Shown here: one piece after another, positions 48,201-64,000 of the stretch
Layout: each line of letters opens with the position of its first letter
How positions within the stretch are numbered: the first letter of the stretch is position 1
NCBI GenBank assembly: GCA_948567375.1
Contig: OX419755.1
Coordinates: 59,283,945-59,347,944, forward strand
DNA: 64,000 nucleotides
Direction: 5' to 3'
Source: Lunularia cruciata
Taxonomy: Eukaryota; Streptophyta; Marchantiopsida; Lunulariales; Lunulariaceae
The notes under the pieces: model-generated
Seen by the model: the letters and a program-made list of their open reading frames with translations, nothing else
The model's database searches: none
Told to the model about the DNA's origin: nothing
Position numbers and translations under genes: made by a program

Positions 48201-49663
48201 ATCGTGACAGAATCTCTAGGTATTATCTTCCATATTAACCATGCAGACGACACCTTCATGCTCAGAGTATGTTTCGTAACCCTCAGTACATCAAGGACTA
48301 TTTTGGCGTTGTCCCTGCTTAAGCATGTAGGAATAGACGGCCACAGTAGAATTTTCTAAAGCTGTATGATGGTTAAGTAACCAAACCAGGTTTCAAGTAT
48401 CAAATGCTTTCTTAGGTCATTGGTTTTGAAGCAATTGAAAGTCTTTTGGTGTGATGAACGTCCCATAAGTCAAATTTAGTGGAGAGACTTATTGTAACCT
48501 CTCGCGACTTTTAGCCCTACACGTGGCTTGGTTGACAGCACGTAAGCAATTACACTGCAACAAAAAGAGAAGAATGATGCTATTAGCATAGCATATGGAG
48601 AATTACAAGTACAGACATTGGTTTAGATTGTCCACGAGATCGAACGTGAACCTCGTCCCACGGGATATTTTCCATAATCTCATCAACAGTGAAATGTAGA
48701 TTCGACCGTTCTTCCCACTACTTGTAAGGAGGATATCAGAGCGTTCGTGAACAACCACGGCACTAAAATGCTTATGATCCGACAAGGGGTTTTTAAAGGG
48801 CCATTTCTGGGAAGGCCTGAATATGTCCCTCTTTGCACATTCGCAGGCAGCCTGTCTGAAATTGTCAAGGAGGACTTCTCTTTCTCCTCGGTGGAAACTC
48901 GGGTTCGTGGCCCTCAAAATGAAGGTCAATAATTTAATTCCCCGAGCAATTTGCGTTGCGACAGCGCTTTGACAATCGTTAAATTAAATATACACTCGTT
49001 AAGGGCCGGACCGCCTCGAGTTTGAAGCCACCATCGAGATTCTCGGGATCAATCTGAGTTGAAGACTTTATACTCCAAACCATCTACCAGATCGAAACCT
49101 GCCCCCTCTGTAGAGTGAAAGAAAAACTTCAAGCCAGAAGCCTATAACCAGTACAAAGGAATCTTGAGCAGTTGACGAAAACCTGGGGAGGGTTTTTCAG
49201 GAAGGGACAAGAAAGAAATGAAGAGATCCAGCGTTCGTGTGCAATAATATGAGGAATAATCTTTCCCCTTGCTGAAGGGACATTTGTCGGAGCGAACACG
49301 GCGCGGCCACCTCATCATCAGCATCAGAGAGGCGACTTCCGCATTTGTGTTCGGCATTTGAATCGAGTGCACATGGTGAGAACTGTGTACAGAGAAGATC
49401 GGAGAGGTAAAAATAAGGCCAAGAACAAGAAATTCTCAGTTTGTTAGACTTTCATAAGGGAATCAATCGTAATAGCAGTAAGCCACACCAGCCAGCCAGA
49501 GCAGAGGGACAAGGATCAGGTGAAGTTCCGGCTTCTAAGCTGCTCAGCAGGGATGAACGAAAGCGCAACATTGACCACATTCCATGAACTAGAAACCTCG
49601 ATACCAGATGAACACAAGAAAGTAGGCGCTCAAGCAGAAGGGTGAGCGACCAGCTCCCACTGG
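45259..49663. other. Intergenic region upstream of the GST gene
   Basis: Contains one truncated non-LTR tail (46459-46610). Several frames of 70-110 codons (46561-46844, 47339-47635, 48603-48929 minus) show no domain and no convincing splice sites. The GST promoter should lie near 49.2-49.66 kb; no clear TATA box was picked. Confidence 0.35.
46459..46610 (+). mobile_element. 5'-truncated non-LTR tail, copy 4
   Basis: Matches the last 150 bp or so of the family: GCTCGGATATCTTAG, GGTAGGGCA, then GATAGGGTCTTCCCATC at 46563-46579 (hairpin with one changed pair) and GTGGTCGCCTTC. A 12-bp direct repeat with one mismatch flanks it: CTCAATAGAAAC at 46447-46458 and CTCAGTAGAAAC at 46611-46622. Confidence 0.8.
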
Positions 49664-50854
49664 ATGGCGCTCAAGCTATATGGAACGTGGGTTTCAGCAT
49701 GTACGATGAGGGTTCTCTGCACGTTGTATGAAAAGAATGTTACAAACTTCGTATTGGTGCCCATCGAGCTGAAGGCAAAAGCACACAAGTTGCCTCAGTA
49801 CATGAAGTTACAGGTGTGTACTTCTCTTGGCCATCCAGGTACCTCCTCGGGGATAGAGGTAGTTGATTGTTTCTTCAAAGTATGTTTCACGATTCCAGAA
49901 GTATGTCTGACGGACACCAGAGGTTTTTGCTCTTTCATTACAAAACGAACTCCGCCGACCACATTGGCTGGGAAACGTCAACATTGATCTTTGTTTTCTT
50001 CATTTGTAAAGCCATTCGGACAGATACCGTGCATTCAAGACGGAAGTCTCACGCTCTTCGGTAATGGCACTCCAACAGTTCATAAGTACACTCTACACAC
50101 CTAGACCCACCAATACGAGCAGCGCTCGCACATTAGTATGGTCACGCAGGTTCTGTTTAACTCCGGTCTGACAGTAACCTGCGTTATCATCAGTGTAAGA
50201 AACCTGGCCTCAAATTAGACAGTGTTCTCGTTTGGTTGTATGAACGTATGTCTTGATTTGGTGCTTGAATAGTGGGGAGTGTTCAGCATCTTGCATATCG
50301 TTGGTATATATGAAGGGTCGGATAACAGGGCTACTGAACGAACATAAAAAAGCTGAATCCTCACAACTGAAACTATTAATCACCAACTGCTTAGACATGG
50401 CACAGAATCCCGAGCAATTGCGAGGTACCAAGCTGACAAGTACAAGAACCAAGGGACACAGTTATATGGTAAAACGGCTGCAGACAGGGCACGCGTGGAA
50501 CAATGGCTAGAAATAGAGCCGCAAAAGTGCAATCCTCCAATTCATGATGCGGTGGTGCACATAGCTTTTGCACCTGTAATTGGCGTGGTGTCAGATCCTG
50601 TGGTGACACATAAAAGCCTGTTGCAGCTTGAAAAAGTATTAGACGTGTACGAGAAGCACTTGGCAAATAACAAGTTCCTGGCTGGAAATTTTTTCAGCCT
50701 TGCCGATATCTCGCATCTATCTTTCATAGAATACCTGATCGGTGCTGCCAAGAAAGGCGAGATCGTCAACTCAAGGAAGAACGTCAAAGCCTGGTGGGAG
50801 CGATGCTCTTCTAGAGATTCTTGGCAGAAAGTCAGAAAGATGGCCAACAAGTGA
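49664..50854 (+). CDS. Glutathione S-transferase, phi class, 3 exons, 215 aa
   Basis: Exons 49664-49813, 50012-50060 and 50406-50854 (TGA). GT-AG borders close in frame. The N-terminal thioredoxin-like domain (1-80) has YGTWVSACTMRV, where the Ser in VSACT is the usual phi-class catalytic Ser, and LQPFGQIPCIQDGSLTLFESRAIARY across exons 1-3 in parts, with the cis-Pro after QI and the Glu-Ser that binds the glutathione gamma-glutamyl group. The helical domain contains FLAGNFFSLADISHLSF, the N-capping motif of helix 6. Two introns after LQ and in the F-E codon are the standard phi-class positions. It should conjugate glutathione to electrophiles in the cytosol. The hydrophobic-site segment (residues about 110-130) is family-variable, so the substrate cannot be told. 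Confidence 0.93.
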
Positions 50855-50980
50855 CGATTGCAGGATGACGATAACCGTCTTTACGCAATTAAGCTTGGAC
50901 TTGTAAAGGACAAAGTCTCACGAGATGAAAATCTTGTGATCTGGATCTGGCTCACCAATTAGAGCTCTAGCACATTTGCA

Positions 50981-51439
50981 GTGGCTGCTACTTACAATGA
51001 TGACAGACAAGCACAAGGAAGGCACATTGATATTCAATATGCGAACAGGGCAATCATCATAAGGACTCGGGAGCCCGTTCAGTCAACGAACTTACATGAA
51101 GAGCGTTTGCATTTGCCACTGTTTCCAGATGACAAGCAGTTGCATGTGTTAATAAGCTGCCAAGATATTTCGCTACTACATTTGGTGAGATATCACGCAT
51201 CGCGATTGACAGAGTCCTCATTAAAAATAGTACGGAGGATGTCACCGCGAATGGCTAACAGGCTCTATGTGAATGTTAGTAACCACGTTGTAAACGGGTG
51301 TCCTCGTGGAATTGGGATACTATATATCTGGAAGCTACAGTCCGACATTGGCTACTGTAAAATACTAAACAGCTCGGCCACAAGAGAATGGTCTTGGCAC
51401 CGTGAGGGATGCGTCGTGAATATAGAACCAGCACCTTGA
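50981..51439 (+). CDS. ORF of 152 codons between convergent genes, doubtful
   Basis: A single open frame lies just after the GST stop and on the opposite strand to the 3' end of the MRL7-like gene. It shows no domain, signal peptide or compositional bias. Its length is mildly unusual for non-coding DNA here, but the position suggests 3' UTR sequence of one or both neighbours. Confidence 0.15.
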   Translation: MAATYNDDRQAQGRHIDIQYANRAIIIRTREPVQSTNLHEERLHLPLFPDDKQLHVLISCQDISLLHLVRYHASRLTESSLKIVRRMSPRMANRLYVNVSNHVVNGCPRGIGILYIWKLQSDIGYCKILNSSATREWSWHREGCVVNIEPAP

Positions 51440-51469
51440 TAACTAAGCTTGTAAATTACAGATCTTTCG

Positions 51470-53420
51470 TCATTGTATGTTCGTAATAGATACGGAAATG
51501 TTATTAGCATCCATACAAGAAGGTCGAGTTGAGTGATAAAAGAGATGTGACGTTATTTGAAGTAGCTCGTCGGCAGATCTGATACCTGCACCAGACATGG
51601 AATCTATTATTACTCGAAGGGTACGTCTAGAAAATAGGTATAGATATCTCCACAGAAACAGAAATATTAACTATTAAGCCATGACAGAAATATTGGGGCA
51701 ACATCGAGCACAATTACCTGACATATGATACACAAGCTTTCCAGCCTTGATGAAGAGCAAAGTAGGAACCGTTTCCATCTTCAGAGCTGCTGCAAGGTCA
51801 GGCTCGAGGTTTACGTCGAATTTGACAGCCTGATAACAAGTTCCAGTGAAGAGGTTACCAAACTGAGATTTGGAACAAAAACTCGAATCTAGGCTGATTT
51901 CAGACCGTGATTGCAACTAGGGCACATGGTAGCAAAATATGTGAGAAAAGTAGATGCGTGCACATATGAATAGGGTACTCAGCAGTAAGGAAGGACAGCC
52001 CATCCAAAGTACATGAACGCACCCGCACGGGATACTTGCGACCATCGATGATCTTTTTAACCATAGTCTCAAGTTCCTTCAGCAAAGCCCACCCATCCAT
52101 TCCACTGCGCACGGCAAAAGTTCTCCATCTCAATAAGAAGTCACTCAATATGCATTGTTAGGAGGTACTGTGCATCACACCAGCCGCCAATCCGTCTACG
52201 CCACCTACGCATTTGGGAACACGTCAAGCAGTGGTCCCTACCTACTTCCGCTTAAGTTTGCAGATTCGTGATGTAGATTAAACGTAGAGAAAACGAGACG
52301 ATCTTCTGAAGATGATGGCTCGGACATGGAATCTAGCACAACTTTTCTCGGCTAAACCCCAAAGCTAACCATCGAGGAATGAACCTTGAGAACGTAGGGC
52401 TTCGTCAAAAACTTGCACTGAATGAGAGGTGGTCAAGTACAAACGGGTCGTTACCTGCTACCATATCTTTCAAATCCGAGGACGATAAGAGGAGTTGGGT
52501 CTTGAAGGGCAACGAGGTCCCACTCGAGAGAATTAATCTCCCGGACAATCCATAAATACTCTTCTTCTTCCCACTTGACAGACAGGGTTTTGTCATCCTC
52601 CTCTTCACCGTCAAGCTTTTCGTCATCTATAATCTTTCCATCTTCGTCCACGTTCTTCACTTTTACTTTCCCCCAATTCTCGAAAAATTGTGATACTTGA
52701 AATCCGTGGCCATCGTCCTCTCCTTCAGGCCACGTTGGATCATCTTCATCCATCCAAAGAGGATAGTCGTCTTCCTCATCCTTCTCACCGCCATTTTGCT
52801 CATTTTTGTTGTCTTCCTCTATGTGCACAGGTTTGGCCACAGCACGCCTAAATCTGTGCATTCGAAACTGAAGTCTGTTATCATGAGGCTGCCATAGTGG
52901 GAAACATTCACGCACCCCGGAAGTCAAGTTACATTCTGCCTCGAAGATTTTATAACACTAAAACAATAGTGCGCGCTCAGTCTCATGGTCTTTCCTTAAA
53001 CACGCACACACAAATTACACGAGTACATAAACCATTGTCCGAGAAGAAACAACACCAAACGGTGTTCACACGTAGCAAATTACTCAAATCTAGCAGACAA
53101 CCAGCAACAATGAGCCAACAATGAGCAGAACAGAGCCTGTAAACCCACCTTCGAGCTCGAAAGGAGCACTTATTAAGAAGTCCAGAATTCTACACATACC
53201 TCAGATAGCAGTAAACGCAAAAATTCGGGCAAAACAGATAAAAAACCGTACATACCCTGGGTGCTGCCACTATCCGAGGAAAACGACTTGAGCAGGAATT
53301 TCGCACGCGAACTGAATTGCCGTTTCCATTTGTAACTGGTTCACAATAAGAGCTCTCGGTTCCAATTCTCAGGTGCTGCGGAATAGTCCATGCCGCTGCC
53401 ATTCTCGCCAGAGTCGTCAC
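51470..53420 (-). CDS. MRL7/RCB-like plastid thioredoxin-fold protein, 5 exons, 302 aa
   Basis: Minus-strand exons 53420-53256, 52888-52455, 52104-52023, 51829-51718 and 51585-51470 (TGA). The first 55 residues are rich in Ser, Arg and Thr with few acids, as in a chloroplast transit peptide. Residues about 75-150 are strongly acidic and include YPLWMDEDDPTWPEGEDDGHGF and FFENWGK (given in parts), the signature of MRL7 and RCB/MRL7L proteins. The C-terminal part is a thioredoxin-like fold with LIVLGFERYG, WALLKELETM and the cis-Pro segment METVPTLLFIKAGK; no CXXC redox pair is present, as in the family. These proteins act in chloroplast biogenesis and, for RCB, in phytochrome signalling through plastid-encoded polymerase assembly. 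I cannot decide between MRL7 and RCB. The second exon's acceptor was chosen to keep phase. Confidence 0.85.
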
Positions 53421-55118
53421 TCCCTCTCAGCGCTGTTCGAGAAACAGAAAGAATCGTTGAGACATCGAACTTTGTTAAACCCTGCAGCTTCAGGCTTTCG
53501 GCTGGATATCCTCGACGTCTAACTCAGGAACGAACATGTGTCGCACGACTGTAACTGCGCAGTCCATCCAGGCCCGAACCGGACGTTGTCAACGCAGTCG
53601 ATACCCTTGTGCAGTAAGGTGCACCTTTGTGTTAAGTGAGAAGAAGATTGTCTCGTTTAAGTAGTAAGGAGAAGAGAATAGTTAAAGGGTAGGAAACAAA
53701 AATATCAGAGAGTTGTAAGAATTCAAATATAATGCTAGGTGAGAGTAAGGAATGGTTCTTCCCGTGTGAAAATCTGATCTCTTCACAATTTTTGACTCAT
53801 TATTTTAATCAATTCATCATATAACTGTGTGAACCCAACCACCCACGATTTTATGGAACTCAACTCTGTTCAAAATGCTGTTCAGTGTTGCACGTAGATG
53901 AGTTTCCTCCGAAGAATATGATCATTCATTTGGCTATGCCAATTCCAGGATCTCCACACAGATGATTTGCAATTACTGATGGCGTGGATGGATTGGCTGG
54001 GTGTGGACAACTTCTCATTGGATGTCAAGAAATGTACTTTTCAATCCAATCGGAAACATACTATCATTACTGAACCACGAAGATCTTCCATATTTGAAAT
54101 AATGCTCCAGTAGTTTGCCGCGGGAAGAAGCCATGGGGTTCATCTTCAGTGGACTCAAGTGCTTAACATGCATTGACAGGGGAGTACTCGATGCGGTTCT
54201 CATACCCAAAATCTCCCAGACTTGTGTCGATGTGCGATCTGAGAGAGTGGCCCATTGATATTCAGGAAATTCATGCTCTGTGCAATGGAAAGCCAAGCTT
54301 GATTGCTTTCCTAGTAGTCTTTACACGATATAGGAACAACAAGCACCGGTGCTACGGTAAAGTTTTCTGGAACGTGGACAAAATCAGAAGAAACTCGCCT
54401 CCATAGACATAATGGGTTCCGGAACAATAAGCATAAAGGTAGGTTAGAATAACAGAAGCTTTGCAAAGACAGTGAAGTAGGCCCTGATATCAAGTATGAT
54501 GAAGCAAAATTTGCAAAACCGCTCGAGAAACAGTGGGAGGTTTACTGTTGTGGCTCATTAAGTGCTTGCTACTACCGACACTCAGCATTGTCCGAGTGTA
54601 ACTAAACTCGAGAAATCTCTGTATTTGTCCAGGACTCGAGAACAGCTATTTATCACTCTTTCCTCAAGAGTGATAAATAGCTGCAAAATGATTTCTCCCA
54701 TAAAGATTTATCTTGCAGCCTTCCACAACCTCTACCCTTAAGCAGGAAAAATAGAACGTACTCGGAATGCTTGGAAGTTGATCACCTCCGCATCTCTAAC
54801 AATGATATTTCTCATAACAAAGAACTAAGTCATTCAGGATACGAGATTGAAAAGGTGAACCGCGGATAAATTTAGACCCAGAGGAAGCTGTGGATCACAT
54901 CACTGTCATAGAAGATCCGCTCCTCTCCTTTACCTCTAAGATCAACTTCGCATGTGCATCTGAGGGAGTCCAGCCTCAATAATATGGTAATGCTGAGATG
55001 GATAACACTCCCGAATTTCCATTCCCAACGACCTTTTGAAATGGAAATTCAAGGTTTCTTCCAACAGTGCTGAACTTCAAATCCCAGGTCAATCAGGCAG
55101 AAATGCTCCACTTCTAAA
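53421..55118. other. Intergenic, upstream of the MRL7-like gene
   Basis: No exon series recognised. The minus frame 54015-54296 (93 codons) overlaps plus frame 54173-54406, and neither shows a family. Contains one perfect hairpin (54643-54683). Confidence 0.35.
54643..54683. repeat. Perfect 18-bp inverted repeat, 5-nt loop
   Basis: Arms CAGCTATTTATCACTCTT and its exact complement around TCCTC. Confidence 0.92.
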
Positions 55119-56126
55119 TTAGGGCATCCATTCAATTTGATCTTCAGGGCCTGAGGGCTGCATATTATGGATGCCATTGGCCATATTAGCCCAGTCCTCG
55201 TCTTGGGCTTCCTCAATTGCGCTCTTCGCGAGTGGTCTTCCTTCGAGCACATCCCTTCTCCGTTTCGCCCTTTCTTCAGCTACCAAGTCGGCCTGTAAAT
55301 CGACTCTTCTGAAGTGACAATTTATTCTATCCCGCACACGAATGTAGAGATACCTTGACTCAAAGGTTACGGAGCCTGGATTGCATATCCATGCAACAAA
55401 CTAGAGCATAAATTAATACCAAATCAACTTACCTCTACAATATCACGAGCCCAAGGCTCCGCAAATCCCCGATCTAATAACTCCATTACTCGCCATGCAA
55501 ATTGTCGTGCAATTGGAGATTCAAAGCTGTTTAAACTGCAGTGGTCACATATAAATGATTAGAGACAGGGGCAGCAAATCAAATTCATTTTCACAGCCGC
55601 AGATGACTTGGATGGCTCTCTTTCAAGCAAATAACTGACGCAAGAGTCTTGGAAGATATAAAAAACTAGATTCTCGTGCTTCCGCTCAATAATTATCTCT
55701 CTGATAAGCAAATATATGCTTACTCAAAAGCTTTACATCGCGCGTCCGGATGACGAGCGAAATAAGCCTTTATAAGACGATCCTCCGGCAATTCGATCTT
55801 AGGAGCCTTGCCGTCACGCACGCGAATCGACTGAGGTGGAGAACTACAAGAGAACAATTCCATCAAGTTATGCGGCATGTACAATGGAATCGCAAGGAAG
55901 AAAAGCTTACAAGAATGATAGAGGACTCAAACAGACTTGGTCTTCAATTTCAGGCGAGGTCTCTCAAAATCTAAACTCTTTGCTTTCACCAACAAAGGGG
56001 AACCACCATCCTCGCAAAACCGGGCTTTTACCTGGCCACAGCATCAAACCACCGCGGTTTCTTTACAATGCCCCCTTTGATCAAACGACGAGTCTTCACC
56101 AGGAGATCCCCCTTCATGAACGACAT
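55119..56126 (-). CDS. Mitochondrial small ribosomal subunit protein mS23, 4 exons, 163 aa
   Basis: Minus-strand exons 56126-56032, 55843-55724, 55535-55433 and 55292-55119 (TAA), all GT-AG with phases 2, 2 and 0. The start MSFMKGDLLVKTRRLIKG is the conserved N-terminus of mS23 in plants and animals. PKIELPEDRLIKAYFARHP and SPIARQFAWRVMELLDRG are the other conserved blocks. The C-terminal exon is a charged helix (ADLVAEERAKRRRDVLEG) ending in an acidic tail. Length of 163 aa is usual for plant mS23. The protein is part of the mitoribosome body. It is divergent from the IPMDH gene with 434 bp between start codons. Confidence 0.88.
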
Positions 56127-56560
56127 TTTTCTTTTCCCTCCTCCACTTCCTCTAGAGCGCGATTCTCTCACGGACTGAGGGTCTGCTTCTCGTTTCCTCC
56201 CCTTGGAAAGTCGCACGGAAATTGAACATCCCGTACATCTCGACAATCGTCTTGCCTGGGCTCCGGACGACAGATAGCCGTAAACCAATCCCCTTCAGAT
56301 AGTTTTCCGTTGCTTCAGTTTCTGGTATGTAGCATTGCGGCTGCACCGAGTCTGTTTATGACGTATTGTATAACGCTGTCCGCAAAATTCTCTGCTTCGG
56401 CGCCATGATGGCGGAAACCCCCCGAAGTGGATCACATAGGGTTTCGGAGATGTTGGTATGTGGGATAGCGGGGAGGGAAAGAGTCCGGATGAGAAAGGGA
56501 TGAATTTGAAGGTTTCTCAAAGAACGAAGAGCGCGAAGAGAGGGTGAGTGGTTTAGAAAA
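56127..56560. promoter_or_regulatory. Shared divergent promoter of mS23 and IPMDH
   Basis: Contains a telo-box AAACCCTA on the minus strand (56437-56444) and a TGGGCT site II-like element (56257-56262), a pair typical of plant promoters for ribosomal and translation genes. A short upstream ORF of 16 codons (minus, 56406-56356) would precede mS23 if transcription starts beyond it. No TATA box was seen between the genes. Confidence 0.5.
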
Positions 56561-61615
<5,055 letters not shown>

Positions 61616-63462
61616 TATCTATAATTGTTCTTCTGTTGCGAATAGTCGACTTCGTACGCTGACAGGGAGCACTACTTCAATCTGCGATTGAGGTTTATCC
61701 TAAATAGCTTCTGTCAGGTGGTCCATTTTCTCCTCACAGTACCTGTAAGGAACTCAGGAAAGTCGATCAATGTAGTGAACCAGTTACCAATTTAGAATTG
61801 CAGGCGTGGATTTCCTGAAGGATCAACGTCACACCTATCAAGCGGTTGCAATGAGATATCCATCTCTCTTTTGGGAAAGTATAGTGACCCTCCTCCGGAT
61901 CAGAGCTTTAGATAGTTCATCTAGTCGGAAGCTTTCGTAGATGCATAGAGAGAACGTTACGTCAGTTTCGTGGAAACTACAATCAAAGTTGGAATTATTA
62001 CCAACTATTCACGCGCCCACGGAGTTTTGGGCAAATGTCAGTATTCCGGTAGTGGAGAAAGCTTAGTTTTTCAGATGCATCCTTGTGCTTTCAGGTGCTT
62101 TGTATGTCGTTTTCTCAACTCGTTTTCAGCTGTGTTCAGTAGTACCTGCAATTTCCACTTCACGCTCTTCTGGCGTCGGATTTGGCACCGCGGTTCCGGA
62201 TTGAGCCAAATGCTATACACAAGGTTAAATATCAATTGCTCTCTTCACTTTTGTTCCTGGAGAAGGTCCTATTTAAGTCCCATGTCATGTACAGCGGATG
62301 ACATAACAAGGTGCTGAGACATCTTGCCAAACCGTACTGCTTAAATTGTGGAATTAGGTGAGGTTGAAGAGATCGATGGTCATATAGCGGTCGTATATCT
62401 AGCCAAATTTGCATTACATGAGCAAGTGGACGTGTAGGCATCACTAGTTAATGGCAAAGCATGCAGTATGGAGGAGTTGCTGGAACTTGGTCTTACAAAT
62501 CAATCGAGGCTTGAGAAGACTTACCCAACGAATTATACCTTGGTGCTCACCTTGTCCACCATCTACATCAGCAAACGAATACAAACGAAGACAGAGTTGT
62601 GGAATAAGTCCAGGATAAGAGCATTTCGGTGTCAGTCCTGGTTAGTCAACCTCAGGTCTTGCTACCATTACTCATTCAGTTTGCCGGTATGGCTAGAGAT
62701 TTCCCACTACTTGTGATTTGTTGGCCAGAACGCTTTTGTTTTATGAACAACTTGACTCAGGATCTTACCGGATTCCAGTTCTGGACTACTCGAGCGCCAC
62801 CTCATTCTCGGCCGTGAAGACGTCGAAATCCCTATCTCGTGATCTAGTCACGTTAGACCTGCCGACAGTATTTTGAAAATGTCGAAAGTAGAGTTGAGCC
62901 GCAAATAAAGCAGGCTCGTTTTGGTATCCTGTTTGTCGCCGAAGTAAAGAAATGGGCAGAGGTGTAGATGTCTTTTTGACACAGGATTTATCTGTGCCCA
63001 GAATCACTCTGACTCTGGGCACAGATAAATTTTACATTCATTTAAATCCTCCAAGCCGTAAGTTGACAACAGTCGCCTCGCACGTATCATACTGGGAGCG
63101 ACCCCAAATTTGTCTTCTGTCAATTTTAGGTACTGAAGGAAGACGCAGGAAGCATGGTAACAGGGTCCGGGCAGGATAAACAAATACATTGGGTGAGGAC
63201 AGCTTCAACCAAAGCGCTGACGTAGACCAAAACAAGGAGAGGATTCAAATTCCCTGAACAATATCATTATAAGAGTGCACAGTTCAACGCCAATAACATT
63301 TGAAACTTCAAGCTGCAGAGCTTAACAGTGAACTTCTGTCAACACTCTCTGGGAAACTACTTAAAGTGCAGTAATCCAGCAAAACAGTTCGCTAGGTTCG
63401 TAGTCGTGACCGTTTCCACTGTGTGAGAATGTTCTGTCAAATGGATTCCTTTCTTTTCTCAG
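61616..63462. other. Downstream of IPMDH, no gene recognised
   Basis: Holds the IPMDH 3' UTR and intergenic DNA. Frames 61970-62317 and 62468-62716 show no domain. A perfect hairpin lies at 62986-63030. Confidence 0.35.
62986..63030. repeat. Perfect 17-bp inverted repeat, 11-nt loop
   Basis: Arms ATTTATCTGTGCCCAGA and the exact complement at 63014-63030, around ATCACTCTGAC. Confidence 0.92.
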
Positions 63463-63590
63463 AGGATAAAGAGCATCTCGAGAAACTTGACCAGGAAAAC
63501 GTGAGGAAGAAGATTCACTTGATGCGATCCAGTTCCCACATCATGTCAGCAGGGATTCAATTATCAAGAAAAAAGGAAGGTGATCAGGCT
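63463..63590 (+). CDS. Candidate internal exon of an unidentified gene
   Basis: A pyrimidine tract and CAG (TTCCTTTCTTTTCTCAG) precede an open 128-nt stretch that ends at the consensus donor GTAAGT. It would encode a charged helix, EDKEHLEKLDQENVRKKIHL then MRSSSHIMSAG. A Met 34 bases upstream is in frame, so it could also be a small 56-codon ORF (63429-63599) if unspliced. No family was recognised and no partner exons were found in the window; the gene may continue to the right. Confidence 0.3.
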
Positions 63591-64000
63591 GTAAGTTGAA
63601 CACAAAGTACTCTGGTGGATCTTCCGGTCTTGGAAAGGGGATAGAAGTGTACGAGACTCGCCAGACCAGCATGTAGAGCAATCTAGTTGTTTATAGTTCA
63701 TTAGTAGTAGTTACCCGTCAAACACGAAAGAGCCTCGGGAGTGCTTCATTGTCTTGGCCAATCGTTGGGATATCGAGATTTGAATCCATCTGAGGTGGTG
63801 GAGCCAACCGGTGGGAGATCTGGATCTAAATCTATCTGAGGTGGCGGTTGAACGTAATAATAGTATAATAGAGCCAATAATTGGGTACATTCATGCACTA
63901 TGGCATTTGCCTTACCTCCACATCTAAAACAAATATCTCTTGAGGATCATGATTCTTGGATATTAGATAGCCTCAACCTCCTACTCTACTAGTAAAAGAT
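63591..64000. other. Window end, short repeat only
   Basis: Two 25-bp units, GATTTGAATCCATCTGAGG at 63777 and GATCTAAATCTATCTGAGG at 63823, each run on into GGTGG/CGG. No coding signal was found. Confidence 0.5.

Noticed and set aside
48603-48929. 108-codon minus-strand ORF
   Set aside because: Overlaps other minus and plus frames of similar quality, with no splice context or family features.
52697-52897. Hydrophobic plus-strand ORF suggesting a membrane protein
   Set aside because: Antisense of the acidic region of the MRL7-like gene; the hydrophobicity comes from complementing GAA, GAT and GAG codons.

Overview
The window looks like nuclear DNA of a land plant. It contains intron-rich genes with GT-AG introns and plant-specific families: a GH9 endoglucanase with a C-terminal CBM49, a phi-class glutathione transferase, an MRL7/RCB-type plastid protein, and a plastid 3-isopropylmalate dehydrogenase. 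Small genes sit beside old non-LTR and Ty3/gypsy debris, which fits a seed-free plant. A bryophyte such as a liverwort is my guess from general look only; no diagnostic marker was found.

Layout. 1-1.57 kb: 3' half of a non-LTR retrotransposon (copy 1). 1.6-5.2 kb: no recognisable gene. 5.23-8.35 kb (minus): a five-exon FYRN/FYRC nuclear protein. 8.4-10.4 kb: its upstream region. 10.4-27.8 kb: an AT-rich repeat block. It holds a truncated non-LTR tail (minus), a decayed Ty3/gypsy element (plus) whose polyprotein ended in a PHD-like finger, a second gypsy remnant (minus), and uninterpreted repeat DNA with several perfect hairpins. 27.8-32.9 kb: single-copy-like DNA without a clear protein gene but with a microRNA-precursor-like hairpin. 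32.95-36.70 kb (minus): nine-exon GH9 class C endoglucanase. 37-40.8 kb: upstream and intergenic DNA, including a 54-bp non-LTR insertion with a 17-bp target duplication. About 40.86-45.25 kb: non-LTR copy 2, interrupted by a 555-bp solo LTR and a 32-G run. 45.3-49.6 kb: intergenic, with another truncated tail. 49.66-50.85 kb (plus): GSTF. 51.47-53.42 kb (minus): MRL7/RCB-like protein. 55.12-56.13 kb (minus): mitochondrial ribosomal protein mS23. 56.56-61.62 kb (plus): 3-isopropylmalate dehydrogenase. 63.46-63.59 kb: an orphan exon candidate.

Exon joins for the six protein genes were checked by hand: every intron has GT/AG ends and every phase closes to a single stop. Predicted lengths are 484 aa (FYRN/FYRC), 641 aa (GH9C), 215 aa (GSTF), 302 aa (MRL7-like), 163 aa (mS23) and 432 aa (IPMDH).

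The genes do not form a pathway. Two products act in plastids (MRL7-like, IPMDH), one in mitochondria (mS23), one in the nucleus (FYRN/FYRC), one in the cytosol (GSTF) and one in the secretory pathway or cell wall (GH9C). mS23 and IPMDH are head to head over 434 bp with a telo-box. GSTF and the MRL7-like gene converge. The mobile elements can be ordered: the gypsy family's LTR inserted into the non-LTR element, and the non-LTR family seeded at least five copies or fragments in 64 kb. No new defence or biosynthetic system was seen. The most unusual items are the non-LTR family with a restriction-like C-terminal endonuclease and its tiny hairpin-bearing 3' unit.
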